64,000 nucleotides of DNA, from positions 62,001 to 126,000 of the forward strand of contig JAPQWV010000410.1 in NCBI GenBank assembly GCA_027422505.1, given 5' to 3'. Positions 63,835 to 64,000 of this stretch are shown one piece after another. The position numbers and the translations under genes are program-made. Each line of letters begins with the position of its first letter. The first letter of the stretch is position 1. The notes below the pieces were generated by a model. The model saw only the letters and a program-made list of their open reading frames with translations, was not told the origin of the DNA and ran no database searches. Source of the stretch: Craterostigma plantagineum. Lineage: Eukaryota; Streptophyta; Magnoliopsida; Lamiales; Linderniaceae.

Positions 63835-64000
63835 TCACAGAAGCGAGTCCGACCTCGCCGGCAACCTCTTGAAGAAATTAACGGGCGCCGGCGGCAGCTT
63901 ACGCCTGAGCCGAGGATGACGCAATACGTAGAGCTCCAAAAGGCGCAACGTACGGAACCACCGCGCAACGTACAGAACCACCGCGCAAATCAACGAAAAC
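63835..64000 (-). CDS. C-terminus of an unidentified membrane-associated protein (cut by window edge)
   Basis: The last 54 codons to TGA (63835-63837): FSLICAVVLYVARWFRTLRL, then LELYVLRHPRLRRKLPPAPV and NFFKRLPARSDSLL. A hydrophobic segment (LICAVVLYVA) is followed by an arginine-rich, proline-containing cytosol-like tail. The composition and clean frame look genuinely coding. I do not recognise the family. Confidence 0.5.
   Translation of the reverse strand, partial: FSLICAVVLYVARWFRTLRLLELYVLRHPRLRRKLPPAPVNFFKRLPARSDSLL

Overview
This is plant nuclear DNA. The evidence is spliced genes with GT-AG introns, plant-type families (DYW-class PPR, class III peroxidase, Pin2 proteinase inhibitor) and a heavy load of plant transposable elements (Athila, Ty1/copia, hAT, MULE, Stowaway, L1-type LINE, tRNA-type SINE). 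The gene content suggests a eudicot, probably an asterid. I cannot fix the species. All alignments and counts were made by eye.

Layout. 1-2440: a non-autonomous copia-like element whose reading frame starts inside its primer-binding site. 2446-13942: the last exons of a cytosolic-type cysteine synthase gene, split by a complete 10.7 kb Athila element (2840-13569, target duplication TACTC). 14150-15012: a retroposed-looking A-tailed unit. 15520-15748: a frameshifted COA3-like gene. 16380-16860: unrecognised minus-strand exon candidates. 17173-17941: a hAT-type element carrying a nested SINE. 18052-21318: a LINE interrupted by another hAT element and fused to the 3' part of a PPR gene (to 22175).

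22789-38639 is the gene-rich part: a syringolide-induced-14-1-1-like gene, an intact DYW-type PPR gene, an RLP24 pseudogene, a complete 12-exon prolyl oligopeptidase, a decayed hAT transposase and a complete 7-exon deoxyhypusine hydroxylase. From memory, the two PPR genes, the 14-1-1-like gene and the oligopeptidase resemble one Arabidopsis chromosome 1 neighbourhood (around At1g20230-At1g20380).

39970-45208: the first two exons of a class III peroxidase, with a copia element in intron 1. Exons 3 onward were not found. 45225-57442 is almost wholly transposon-derived: hAT, Stowaway and MULE elements, a copia LTR-gag fragment and a fragment of the Athila LTR. The most unusual object is the 4.4 kb MULE-like element at 49748-54137. 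It has a 9-bp target duplication, a remnant of a MULE transposase N-terminus, and several arrays of a 23-bp unit anchored on GGTAC/GTACC, locally in about 114-bp groups of five. 57813-58165: a two-exon single-domain Pin2 inhibitor. A young Tork-type copia element (58260-63451) sits about 95 bp past its stop codon. The right edge holds the C-terminus of an unidentified membrane protein on the minus strand.

The main theme is retrotransposons sitting in or beside genes: Athila in a cysteine synthase intron, copia in a peroxidase intron, copia just downstream of the Pin2 gene. Nested insertions give a readable relative chronology.
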